Positions 36,139 to 48,100 of a DNA stretch of 64,000 bases are shown piece after piece; within the stretch, counting starts at the first letter, position 1; each line of letters begins with the position of its first letter. This stretch comes from Mercenaria mercenaria (lineage: Eukaryota; Mollusca; Bivalvia; Venerida; Veneridae), in NCBI RefSeq assembly GCF_021730395.1, contig NC_069362.1, positions 45,340,501 through 45,404,500 of the forward strand. Direction: 5' to 3'. The notes below the pieces were generated by a model, which saw only the letters and a program-made list of their open reading frames with translations, searched no databases and was not told where the DNA came from. The position numbers and the translations under genes were made by a program.

Positions 36139-39100
36139 ATGGAGGAAAGAAGGAAGTTTACTGAAAATGTGCTCGGTGCCTCTGATGAAATTTATGATTA
36201 CAACTGCTCCCCTTGCGAAGAATCTGGAGTATATAAGGAAGCGCATAAATACTGTAATAGTTGTAAGTTGTATTATTGTAAGAAATGTCTCGGTGATCAC
36301 AACAAATTTCCAGCTTTAAGGGGTCACTTGATAAAAGAGGTGACCTCTCAACCAAAACCTGCTGTTCAAACTGGGGCTCCATGCGTATCCGTACCAGCAC
36401 CACCAATTGAGCCGTGTGAGAAACATCCTGAAGAAATGATAAAGATGTATTGTGGTGAACATGATATTGTCTGCTGCACTGTTTGTATAGCACTCGATCA
36501 CAGGTATTGTAACTGTCTTTTATATTCTATCTATCATATAGTAATAATACATTTGATTTTACCTGTTATCTATGTTTCCTTAGCAGTGGTCTAAATATAA
36601 ATTTTTACATATTCGAAAACAAGATTTTGACAAATTCGTGTTGTATAAAGAACGGCGCTTCATATCGATATGTTGATTTAAAATTATTAACACAGTTTAT
36701 GCTATTTAGGACCTAAATCTATTGCATTAAAAACAGACACACGAGAGAAAAAGAGTAAAAACGTTTGGTGACTTTTCTGACATATGCTAAATTTACGACT
36801 TTGTAATCATTTTTTAACATTTGGAAGATACTACTTCCGATTTTAAAACGCAGTTTGAATTGACAACAAAATGTACTTTTAATGTTTATTTAGCTGATAC
36901 TCATACTATGTGGTTACGCATATTAAAATAAACGAAGATAGAGATTTTAAAGCTTTATTATTGTTTAAAAACTATAAAAATAGTTTGGTAAATTGGTTTG
37001 ACGTAAAGCTGAAATAAAGCTATTACACAGATTTTGTATTAGTTTACACTAAGCTGGTACATGCGGGGATCCAGCTATTTTTCTCGGGGGTGGGGGCGGA
37101 TTCCGACCGAACCCTTACTACGACAAACATGTGTCTTTATACACTAAATAATTTGATGTAAATGTTTGTGGATGTTATAGCCGGGGAGCCAAGGCATGAA
37201 AAAATGGATTTACCTGTCCGGTCATGCTATAGTCAGTTTCTATACATATTATGAAAGTACAAAGTCTCGCGGATCAGAAAAATTGGGCCTGCAAAACAAA
37301 AGCTCTTGCAAAATTTGAGAATATCAAGGGGAGATAACTCTGTATATTTGCAGTTTTTTAAGATTCAAATCGTTTTTTTACTAACAAAACATGGCATCAT
37401 GTTTCTAAAATCAATTTAAATATATATCTTTTAACATTGCTTTTACGCATAAGGCTTATGGTTGAAAAATACGCAAAATGTACTCATTTTATGTACATTT
37501 TATTATAAGATTTGGCACCTAAAATACCAGAGAATAAAATAAAAATATTTAACCTAAAATTTACAGTATGAAGAAGTAACCTTTAAAATGGTCTTATTTC
37601 TCAAAGTCATTTATTAATACCGCTGCGAAACAGTCTGTTAGAACAGAAAATCATCTAGATACTCTAGTTCAGGTTTGGCTAAGAAATACACAAATCTGGG
37701 GTATTTTATGTACCCCACCCACTTTATATATGGCAAAAAATGTATAATAAAAATATTCGACCAACAACCAAGAAGATATATTCTTTTTATCACGTATACA
37801 ATATAACCTATATTTTTGACCATATAAAGATGGATGAGGGGTATTTAAACGATTTTAAACAGAAAAAGGGGGTAGGAAAACCTATGTATTTTACAACCAA
37901 TAATTAGAATAAACAACCCGTTATTAAATAAGAGCAACACTAATGAAAGGCGATGAAACCTTTTCTTGCAAACTATTCTTTTAGAAAATAATTTATTTAA
38001 ATACTCTTTCGTGCAATCTAGTTCGGTTTTGGCTAAGAAATACGCTAATACGGGGTATTTTATGTACCCCACCCACTTTATATAATGCAAAAAATGTATA
38101 ATAAAAAATATTCGACCAACAACTAAGAAGATATATTCTTTTTATCACGTATACAATATAATCTATATTTTGACCATATAAAGCTGGATGATGGGTATTT
38201 AAAAAAAATTTAAACAAAAAAAGAGGGTAGGAAAACCTTTGTATTTTACAACCAATAATTAGAATTAACAACCCGTTATTAAATAAGAGCAACACTAATT
38301 AAAGGCGATGAAACCTTTACTTACAAACTGTTCAGTTGGAAAGTAATTTAATTAAATACTCTTTCGTGCAATCTACTCCAGGCGTGGCTAAGAAATACGC
38401 AAAACCGGGGTATTTTATGTACCCCACCCACTGTATATAATGCAAAAAAATGTATAATAAAAATATTCGACGAAAAATCAATGAGATATATTCTTTTTAT
38501 CACATATACAATATAATTTATATTTATGACAATTTAAAGATGGATGAGGGGTATTTAAAAGATTTTGAATAGAAAAAGGGGGTAGGAAAACCTATGTATT
38601 TTACAACCGATAATTAGTTAACAACCTGTTATTTACCATTTGATAAATACGAGCAAGACTAATGAAAGGGATGAAACTTTTACCTGCAAACTATTCATCT
38701 GAAAATAAATTCATTTTAATACTCTTTCGTGCAATCTAGTTGGCGACAAAAAGCGTAAATCCGTGGTATTTTATTTACCCCACCCACTTTATATAATGCA
38801 AAAAAAATGTATAATAAAAATATTCGACCAACAACTAAGAAGATATATTCTTTTTATCACGTATACAATATAATCTATATTTTTGACCATATAAAGCTGG
38901 ATGATGGGTATTTAAAAAAAAATTAAACAAAAAAAGGGGGTAGGAAAACCTATGTATTTTACAACCAATAGTTAGAATTAACAACCCGTTATTAAATAAG
39001 AGCAACACTAATTAAAGGCGATGAAACCTTTACTTACAAACTGTTCAGTTGGAAAGTAATTTAATTAAATACTCTTTCGTGCAATCTACTCCAGGCGTGG

Positions 39101-42100
39101 CTAAGAAATACGCAAAACCGGGGTATTTTATGTACCCCACCCACTGTATATAATGCAAAAAAATGTATAATAAAAATATTCGACGAAAAATCAATGAGAT
39201 ATATTCTTTTTATCACATATACAATATAATTTATATTTATGACAATTTAAAGATGGATGATGGGTATTTAAAAGATTTTGAATAGAAAAAGGGGTAGGAA
39301 AACCTATGTATTTTACAACCGATAATTAGAACAAACAACCCGTTATTTACCATTTAATAAATACAAACATCAATAATAAAAGGCGACGAAATCTTTACTT
39401 GCTAACTGTTCATTTGAAAGTTAATAATTTAAATACTCTTTTGTGCAATTTTGTCAAAATTGTGCAATTGTAGGTGTATGAACATTACCCCACCCATCTA
39501 AAACTATGTATAAAATGTGATTGATCGATCAATACAGTTTTTACAAATTAACAAAGTATAAGTGCTTGCTTCGGGGTTGTACACATCTGTTTTTACCTTT
39601 CTCATGATAAACAGATTGATGGAATGTAGTTCTGCTGTGTTGAATGTAATGTAGAAATTTGACATAATGTATAACTTTAATGTTTATAAAATGAGACATT
39701 TTGAATAATCTTTACTATTCAGAAGATTTTAAAACTAATTAATGTAATGATAATGCATTATATCACTATTCAAGAAATTTAACAAATCGTACAAAAAGGT
39801 CGTAATTATATCCCCCAAACATATATAATTCAAATAGATTTTGTCAGAGTTTTAGCTCACCTGTGACGTAGTGACACAAGGGAAGCTTTTGTGATCACCT
39901 TCATCCGTCCATACGTCCGTCCACAATTACTTGTGAACACGATAGAAACCACATTTTACTATTGATTTTAATCAAACTTGCGCGCAACTTGTATAAGAGC
40001 TAGGAGACGAGGGAGGAAATCTACTGGCCACCAGGAACAAAAAAAATTAATGCAACCTTCAAGGTTATGCATTGGAATGCAGAAGCACTCCTCAATAAGA
40101 AAATGAATTAGAGAACATATTGTTTGATAAGGACATTCAGGTCTGCTGCATCGAAGAGATTCACCTTAGCGAGGATAAATCCTTCAATGTTAAGAGGCTA
40201 CCAGTGCTTCCGTTGTGACAGGTTGGGTAGGAGCAAGGGAGGAATCCTAACACTGATGAGAAACAACATAGCAACTTATACTGGTATAAAATCTCGCTTT
40301 GAAAACTGGCCAAATCCCATAATGGGTTCCAGAGTTAGGGCCCTTTAAAGAGCCAAAAGTTTCTGTTTTGGCTTGTGAACAGGGTAGAGACCACATTTTG
40401 CAATTGATTTTAATCAAACTTGCACATATATTCTATTGGCATAATATCTCGGTTCCTGTCAAAAACTGGCGAGATCCCATAATGTGTTCTAGAGTGGTGG
40501 CACCTTAAAGGGCCAAAATTTGCCATGTTGGCTTTTGTAGCCACACAGGCACTTCACTTATAGTTTGATTTGAAACAAACTTGCGAAATAACTTTAACAG
40601 CAATAAATCTTGCATTCCATGGTGACTTCATCAGATCAAATCATGGGTTCCAGAATAACGACCCCTGTTTGAACCCCGAAAGTCCCAAAATTTGTTAATT
40701 GTTACATTATGAACACGCTAGAAATGACATTTTACGTTTGACTTTAACCACACTTACGCCTTAAGTCACGATACGATCTCGGTTCAGTTCGAAAACTGAT
40801 TTGATTGACCGTTTAGCCATAAAGAGGTTTCATTTATGCTTTGATCTGACACAAACTTGCAAACTTGATAATCTTTAGACCAAGTTTGAAACTGGATTAT
40901 GTGGGGCCAAAAACTAGGTTACCAGGTCAAATAAAAGGAAAAGCTTGATAACACCGTAGATGCCACATTAATGACGCTATCTTCATGAAATTTGGTCAAA
41001 ATAGTTATCTTGATGATCCCTAGGCCAAATGTAACAGGTGACTGATATACATGACCCTTTTTTCTCAGAAAATGCTAGTATAAGTCTTAGATAATCTAAA
41101 TTATAAACTTATTGAATGTTTGTCATTACTTATAAATTACCTAGTATATTGCTGTATGTCTGGATGACAAACAACAAATAGTTTTGACTATTGATAGGCA
41201 AGCCCTTCAATTAGTGTTTTTATACATGACATTAGAATTAAACATTTGTTGTATTTTTTCACGAATTGAACAAAAAGTGTCATGAACCAAGTATTTATAC
41301 AGAGTCATATCATTTTAGATAACATTTACTTGTTTGGCACTAAAGGCTATAATAGTAATTAGAATTTTATTTATATGCAGTCCATCTGAAGCACAATTTT
41401 AGTTACACATTCCTGCAGTACTAACGACAAATAGTTACATCTGTACGTGCAATTTAAGTAGACATTAACACAATACTTCATAATATCTTGCGTAACTTAT
41501 TTTTCCGATCTGTATATAGAAATACTTGTATCAATTTAAACTTTACGGCTACACCACAAAAATGATTTTATCTCGTACTATAACTTGCACTGGCAGTGTA
41601 AATGGTAATACGTTATATAGTTTTAACTTCAAATATGTGATTTTTAGGGATGGGAACGAATATTCGAATATTCGAAAATCGGTCGAATATTCGAATATGA
41701 AAATCAAATTCGAATATTCGTAAATTGTTTTTTATTTATTTATTTTTTTTTAAATAAGTATCATTGATTTTGGGCAATATGAGCATGCTAATTCTACAGA
41801 ATAAAACCATGTCATGTTAGTTTATCGCGTATCAAAAGATGTCCAATTAACAAGAAAATAGCAATGCATAATTGGCAGGGGCCATGGTTACGGATTAACA
41901 GTTTGCAACAGGCGTCAATGTGTCAGATCATGTCAAAAGATGTCCATTTAACAAGAAAATTGCCATGCATAATTACCTGGGGTCATCGTTACGGGTTAAC
42001 AGTTTGTATTTGGCGTAAATGTGATATCATTTTATCTTTTGTTCATTTTTATTGGCGCCTGTTTTATGTAACAAGTAGATTTTTTTTCGAAAACAATACC

Positions 42101-45100
42101 AAACTCGTAGATATTGTCGATCTTTTCACAATATTTTGTACGACGTTTCAGACCATCCGCAGAATCGGTTTTCATCCGCAATCGGCCGTATTTGAATTAA
42201 ATTTTGAAGTAGTTAATAATAAAATAAAGAAAAACATATGATTGATGCATAAGTTCATATTAAAGGAGGTTTAAGTCTGCCTTACTTGCTTTTTACACGA
42301 CGATTTTTACACGCCGATTGAATTTTTTCAAAATGGCGGCGGTAATACAACAGCGCGTCACGTGTTTAAATGGGACGACCTGCTATTTTTAGATAAAATT
42401 GCGACGGTCTAAATTATAATCGTTTTGATTTTTTGTATCATTTTGAAGCTAAAACACTGAATTAAATATGTTCATGATTATACTGACAGAATCGTGAAAT
42501 AAAACGCTAAAATCAGCGGGGTTTGCTATGTAGGATCGGGTTACCCGAAACAAACATTTTTTTGGCCTTATTTACGATGATCCACGCTTTAAACAAATGA
42601 ATACGTTGTGTATATGCCAATCACTTAATAAGAATTTAAAGCTTCCATTAAAACTAACCGAATATTCGAATATATTCGAATATGGCAAACCGAATATTCG
42701 AATATTGATTTCAGTATTCGTTCCCATCCCTAGTGATTTTAGACTGCAACAGTTCAGTATGTCTTTTTCGCAACTTATACACTAGTATTAATCAAATTCA
42801 TCTAATTCTGTGTCGAACAGACTGTGTTTTATTCTGCGACACTTTTGAGGCATTGCATTACACCAGCAGGATACAGTGTATTTCATATTAGATTTGACGC
42901 AGATACAATATCTTAAGCATTTTCCATTCGTGCCTTTACAGAATAAAGTCTGGTTTCTGCTCAATGACGTTAAAATCAGCTATCATTGAATTTAAAAGAA
43001 TTATTTTCTGCGGTCAGTAAATGAGCAATATTGTTTTGTGACAATTGATCAAGGAAAAAGGTCACAATTACCTAGTTCAAGTCTAATATGATTACCACTC
43101 AGTAAATAAGGAACGTTTTGTCTGTCGATCCCCTTAAAATGTAATGTTTGTAGTCTGTAGAAGACACCTGATGTTAATAAGGTCAAGGTCAATGTTATAA
43201 AATTAGAACTTACACTCTCCTTTGCCTTCAACAAACCATCATGGGGGCATATGTTTTGTACAAACACCCCTTCATTATATCATATTTTATATAACTTCAG
43301 ATAAGTTATATGAGCCGCACCATGAGAAAACAAACGTAGTGTATTTGTGACCAGTATAGATCCAGAAAACAAGCATAGTGCATTTGCGACCAACATCGAT
43401 CGAGACCGACCCATGCTGTTCGCTTTCAAAGCCTATTGCAATTAGAGAAACCGTTAGCGAATAGCATGGGTCCTGACCAGACTGTGCGGATGTGCAGTCT
43501 GGTCTGGATCGATGCTGGTCGCAAATGCACTATGTTGGTTTTCTTATGGCGTGGTACATATTTAGTGCAAATCACCTTAATAATAATTCTAAGATATGTT
43601 TTAAAATTAGTGAAGAGTAACTGCCCTTGACTTTTCATTTAGCAGTTGGATAAGTTTTGCAGTCACAAACTTTCCAAATAAATCAGCATTTAACTATAAT
43701 CATTTGAAGAGAACAACGGACTAGCAATATCGTTTTCCGTGCATTTTCGCTATTTTGCCCCTATGTGGGTTGGTGAATAAATTACTTCTGTTTTTTTTTT
43801 TTTTTGGATTTGACAAACTTGCAAATGAAAGTTACTAATAATTCAAATGAGATAGTAAAAAAATAAAGTTTGAATGTAAAGGTTTCAGTACTTTTCGGTA
43901 GTGTTGCTTGCATTTTATCACATCACAATGAACAGGTTGTTAATTCTAATTATTGGCTACTGTTTTAAATCTAAAATCTCTTAAATACTCCGAATCTATC
44001 TTTAAGTTGTCAAAATATAGATTATATTGCATACGTGACAAAAAGAATATCTCTCTTTGATTGATGGTCGAATATTTTTATTATACATTTTTTTTGCATT
44101 ATATAAAGTGGGTGGGGTACATAAAATACCACGGATTTGCGCTTTTTGTCGCCAACTAGATTGCACGAAAGAGTATTAAAATGAATTTCTTTTCAGATGA
44201 ATAGTTTGCAGGTAAAGGTTTCATCCCTTTCATTAGTCTTGCTCGTATTTATCAAATGGTAAATAACAGGTTGTTAACTAATTATCGGTTGTAAAAGACA
44301 TCATTTTCATATCCCTATTTTCTATTAAAATCTTTTAAATACCCCTCATCCATCTTTAAATTGTCAAGAATATGCATTTCATTGTATGCGTGATAAAAAG
44401 TATCTATTTTGGTCGAATATTTTTATTATGAATTTTTTTGCATTATACAATTATATAAAGTGGGTGGGGTACCCTCTTTTTCTACTTAAAATCTTTTAAA
44501 TACCCATCATCCAGCTTTATATGGTCAAAAACATAGATTATATTGTATACGTGATAAAAAGAATATATCTCATTGATTTTTTGTCAAATATTTCTATTAT
44601 ATATTTTTTGCATTATATAAAGTGGGTGGGGTACATAAAATACCCCGGATTTGCGTATTCTTTAGCCAAACCTGAACTAGATTGCATTATAGTGTATCTA
44701 AATAAATTACTTTCCAAATGAATAGTTTGCAAGTAAAGGTTTTTTCAACTTCCATTAGTGTTGCTCTTATCTAATAATGGGTTGTTTATTCTAATTATCG
44801 GTTGTAAAATACATAGGTTTTCCTACCCCCTTTTTCTGTTTAAAATCTTTTAATTACCCCTCATCCAGCTTTATATGGTCAAAAATATAGATTATATTGT
44901 ATACGTGATAAAAAGAACATATCTTCTTGGTTGTTGGTCAAATATTTTTATTATACATTTTTTGCATTATATAAAGTGGGTGGGGTACATAAAATACCCC
45001 AGATTTGCGTATTTCTTAGCCAAACCTGAACTAGAGTATCTAGATGATTTTCTATTCTAACAGACTGTTTCACAGCGGTATTAATAAATGACTTTGAGAA

Positions 45101-48100
45101 ATAAGACCATTTTAAAGGTTACTTCTTCATACTGTAAATTTTAGGTTAAATATTTTTATTTTATTCTCTGGTATTTTAGGTGCCAAATCTTATAATAAAA
45201 TGTACATAAAATGAGTACATTTTGCGTATTTTTCAACCATAAGCCTTATGCGTAAAAGCAATGTTGAAATATATATATTTGAACTGATTTTAGAAACATG
45301 ATGTCATGTTTTGTTAGCAAAAAAGCGTTTTGAATCTTAAAAAACTGCAAATATACAGAGTTATCTCCCCTTAATAGTTTCAAATTTTGCAAGAGCTTTT
45401 GTTTTGCAGGCCCGATTTTTCTGATCCGCGAGACTTTGCACTTTCATAATATATATAGAAACTGACTATAGCATGACCGGACAGGTAAATCCTGTTTCTA
45501 GGCACTTTTCGCACTTTTGGCTCCCTGGCTATTACCCGTTTGTTACAGGTACAGGGTTGTCAATTAGTTTTTGTTGATCAGGCAGGTAGGGGGTCCGGGG
45601 GCATGTCACCACCACCCCCACTCTCTTGAAAATTTTGAAATTCAGCTCTTCATTTCCAGCACTCTATGGTCATTTTAGGAGCATTTAAGAACACATTTGC
45701 CACTGCAATTTTATATCCTTAGGACGGCCAGCACATATTTATGCAATCTCGCCAGGCATATGTATGTTTTTGACAACACAGAAAATGACGTCACTCGACC
45801 TTCAGCTATTTCCGGAAGTAAAAAAATGAAAGTAGAAATGCTAAACTTGAAAACAAAAGCCGCATTTTGATTCGTAGATAGTCAGGGGTCACGCGCAGGG
45901 GTCACCCCGTCTAAATGTATGCGCGTGGACTTCTTTTTTTTTTTCTTTTTTTTTGCTATTGGGGAGCCAATTTTCAGCACTTTATTACAAATTGAAATTA
46001 CCTGGGCTTTAGTACAGCATGTCAGCTTTTAATCTATGAAAAAATATTTGAGCTCTGGATAAACAGGAATCCCACAGGGGTCCGTAACGGACCAAAGGTA
46101 CATTGATAATTTTGGAACTTCATCAAATCGCTCAACATGTCATTTTTGATGTTGTCTGAGAGTGTCAGTATATGCCTCAGATGTAAGATATAACCGTTTT
46201 TGAGAGCTGCAGACCTAGACATTTCAGAAATATTTTCAAAATAAGTTTCGTGTAATAAATGTTGTTTCTACGGAAGCGTGAAAGGGCCATCAGACGCTAA
46301 TACGTTTTAGTACGTTAAGGCTGCGGAAAGGATATACAGATTTCCTAAAATGCATTTTAGTTTAGCCATTTTTGTCTCAAACGTCAGTTTTCGTACAGAC
46401 GTGTTACAAAATGTCGAAAAAGCACTGATTTTCAGATAAAAAATGATTCCTCTAATAACCTTAGGACGGCCAGCACATATTTATGCAATCTCGCCAGGCA
46501 TATGTATGTTTTTGGCAACACAGAAAATGACGTCACTCGACCTTCAGCTATTTCTGGAAGTAAATAAAATGAAAGTAGAAATGCTAAACTTGAAAACGAA
46601 AGCCGCATTTTGATTCGTAGATAGTCAGGGGTCACGCGCAGGGGTCACCCCGTCTAAATGTATGCGCGTGGACTTTTTTTTTTTTTTTGCTATTGTGGAG
46701 CCAATTTTCAGCACTTTATTACGAATTGAAATTACCTGGGCTTTAGTACAGCATGTCCGCTTTTAATCTATGAAAAAATATTTGAGCTCTGGATAAACAG
46801 AAATCCCACAGGGGTCCGTAACGGACCAAAGGTACATTGATAATTTTGGAACTTCATCAAATCGCTCAAAATGTTATTTTGATGTTGTCTGAGAGTGTCA
46901 GTATATGCCTCAGATGTAAGATATAACCGTTTTTGAGAGCTGCAGACCTAGACATTTCAGAAATATTTTCAAAATAAGTTTCGTGTAATAAATGTTGTTT
47001 CTACGGAAGCGTGAAAGGGCCATCAGACGCTAATACGTTTTAGTACGTTATGGCTGCGGAAAGGATATGCAATATACCCCTTAATTTCACATTTTTATGA
47101 GCCCGCCTGTTAAATTTGGGAAAAATAATAAAGTTAAGTTTACTTAAAGGTAAAATTCTTTGTTTCTTTGAGATAATTAACATAAATATGAATTACGTCG
47201 GGGTTATATGTAGCAGCAGCCACATACACTTTGAATGCGGTCGTAATGTTGCCTGTTCGAAAAAACATTGTCTTTCATTCTTCTCTTCTTTCCTTTTCTT
47301 AAGGAAATTCCAGGGTGTGTGTGTGTGGGTGTGGGTGGGGGGGGGGGTGAGTGGGGTTCGGACCCTGGACAGCCCCCTCTGGACCCGCGCATATGGTAAA
47401 TTATGTTTTAATCGTATTACGCTAGTGTAATAATTACATAGACGTCGAGTCCATTCAATTGTGTAATTGAGTTCCGCTTAAGCTGATGCTAGGTGGTGTT
47501 AGAGGTGTTGGATATTTAATTACCTCTCATGAGCAGACTCTGCTACTACAATGTTTGGTTGCATTCTTTGCTTCCAAAGGATCTTTTTACAGATTTTATT
47601 ATATATAGAAGACGTTGGTCGAGTTGACTTTGTCTATAATAGGTAAAGAAGGAAGAATTTTCGATGATTCAGCGTGATAAAAAGAATATTACATTCACTG
47701 AACTTTTTAATTGAATAAAAATGATGAAATGCTCAGCAGAGCCTCGCGTTTTATTAATACGTTCAAAAGACACTCGTGTATTATCCTTTATGAACATGGA
47801 ATTAGTTGTCATGTTTTATTCAGCATATCTTTCTCTGGTTAATGTTTCATTTAAATAAGCCTGCAAATTTACGGATTTTGAATTAGCACACATGGTCTTA
47901 CCTTACTTTCCCGTAAATGTGATGCCCCTTTTTGGCCTGGTTGGTTTTGTCCGGGCGGATAGGCGGATTGATGGAATTATGAGTCTCATGTTAACCTTTT
48001 GGTTCAATCATTTTTCTCAACAACTACATATTCAAACTTCAAGAAACTTGGTCAGAAAGATCCCCTATTACCCTAGTTGGTCCAAAGTGAGAATGGGGTC

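Larger units (their letters stand above)
37179..45530. mobile_element. Foldback-like transposon, 8.35 kb, long TIRs with internal tandem units
   Basis: The left end AGCCGGGGAGCCAA (37179) pairs with the right end TTGGCTCCCTGGCT (45530). Inverted homology runs inward for about 2.3 kb on the left (to ~39480) and 1.6 kb on the right (from ~43870). Examples are CCGGTCATGCTATAGTCAG (37219) against its complement near 45465, and AAGGGGAGATAACTCTG against its complement near 45358. Inside each arm is a tandem array of ~355-bp units (left anchors at 37829, 38183, 38539, 38898, 39253; right anchors at 44108, 44460, 44628, 44978). The central 4.4 kb carries other inserted elements and no transposase. 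This is the architecture of foldback/Galileo-type elements. No target duplication is clear. Confidence 0.75.

Noticed and set aside
41864-42241. 125-codon frame as a gene
   Set aside because: It spans an internal duplication of a non-autonomous hAT-type element and has no domain.
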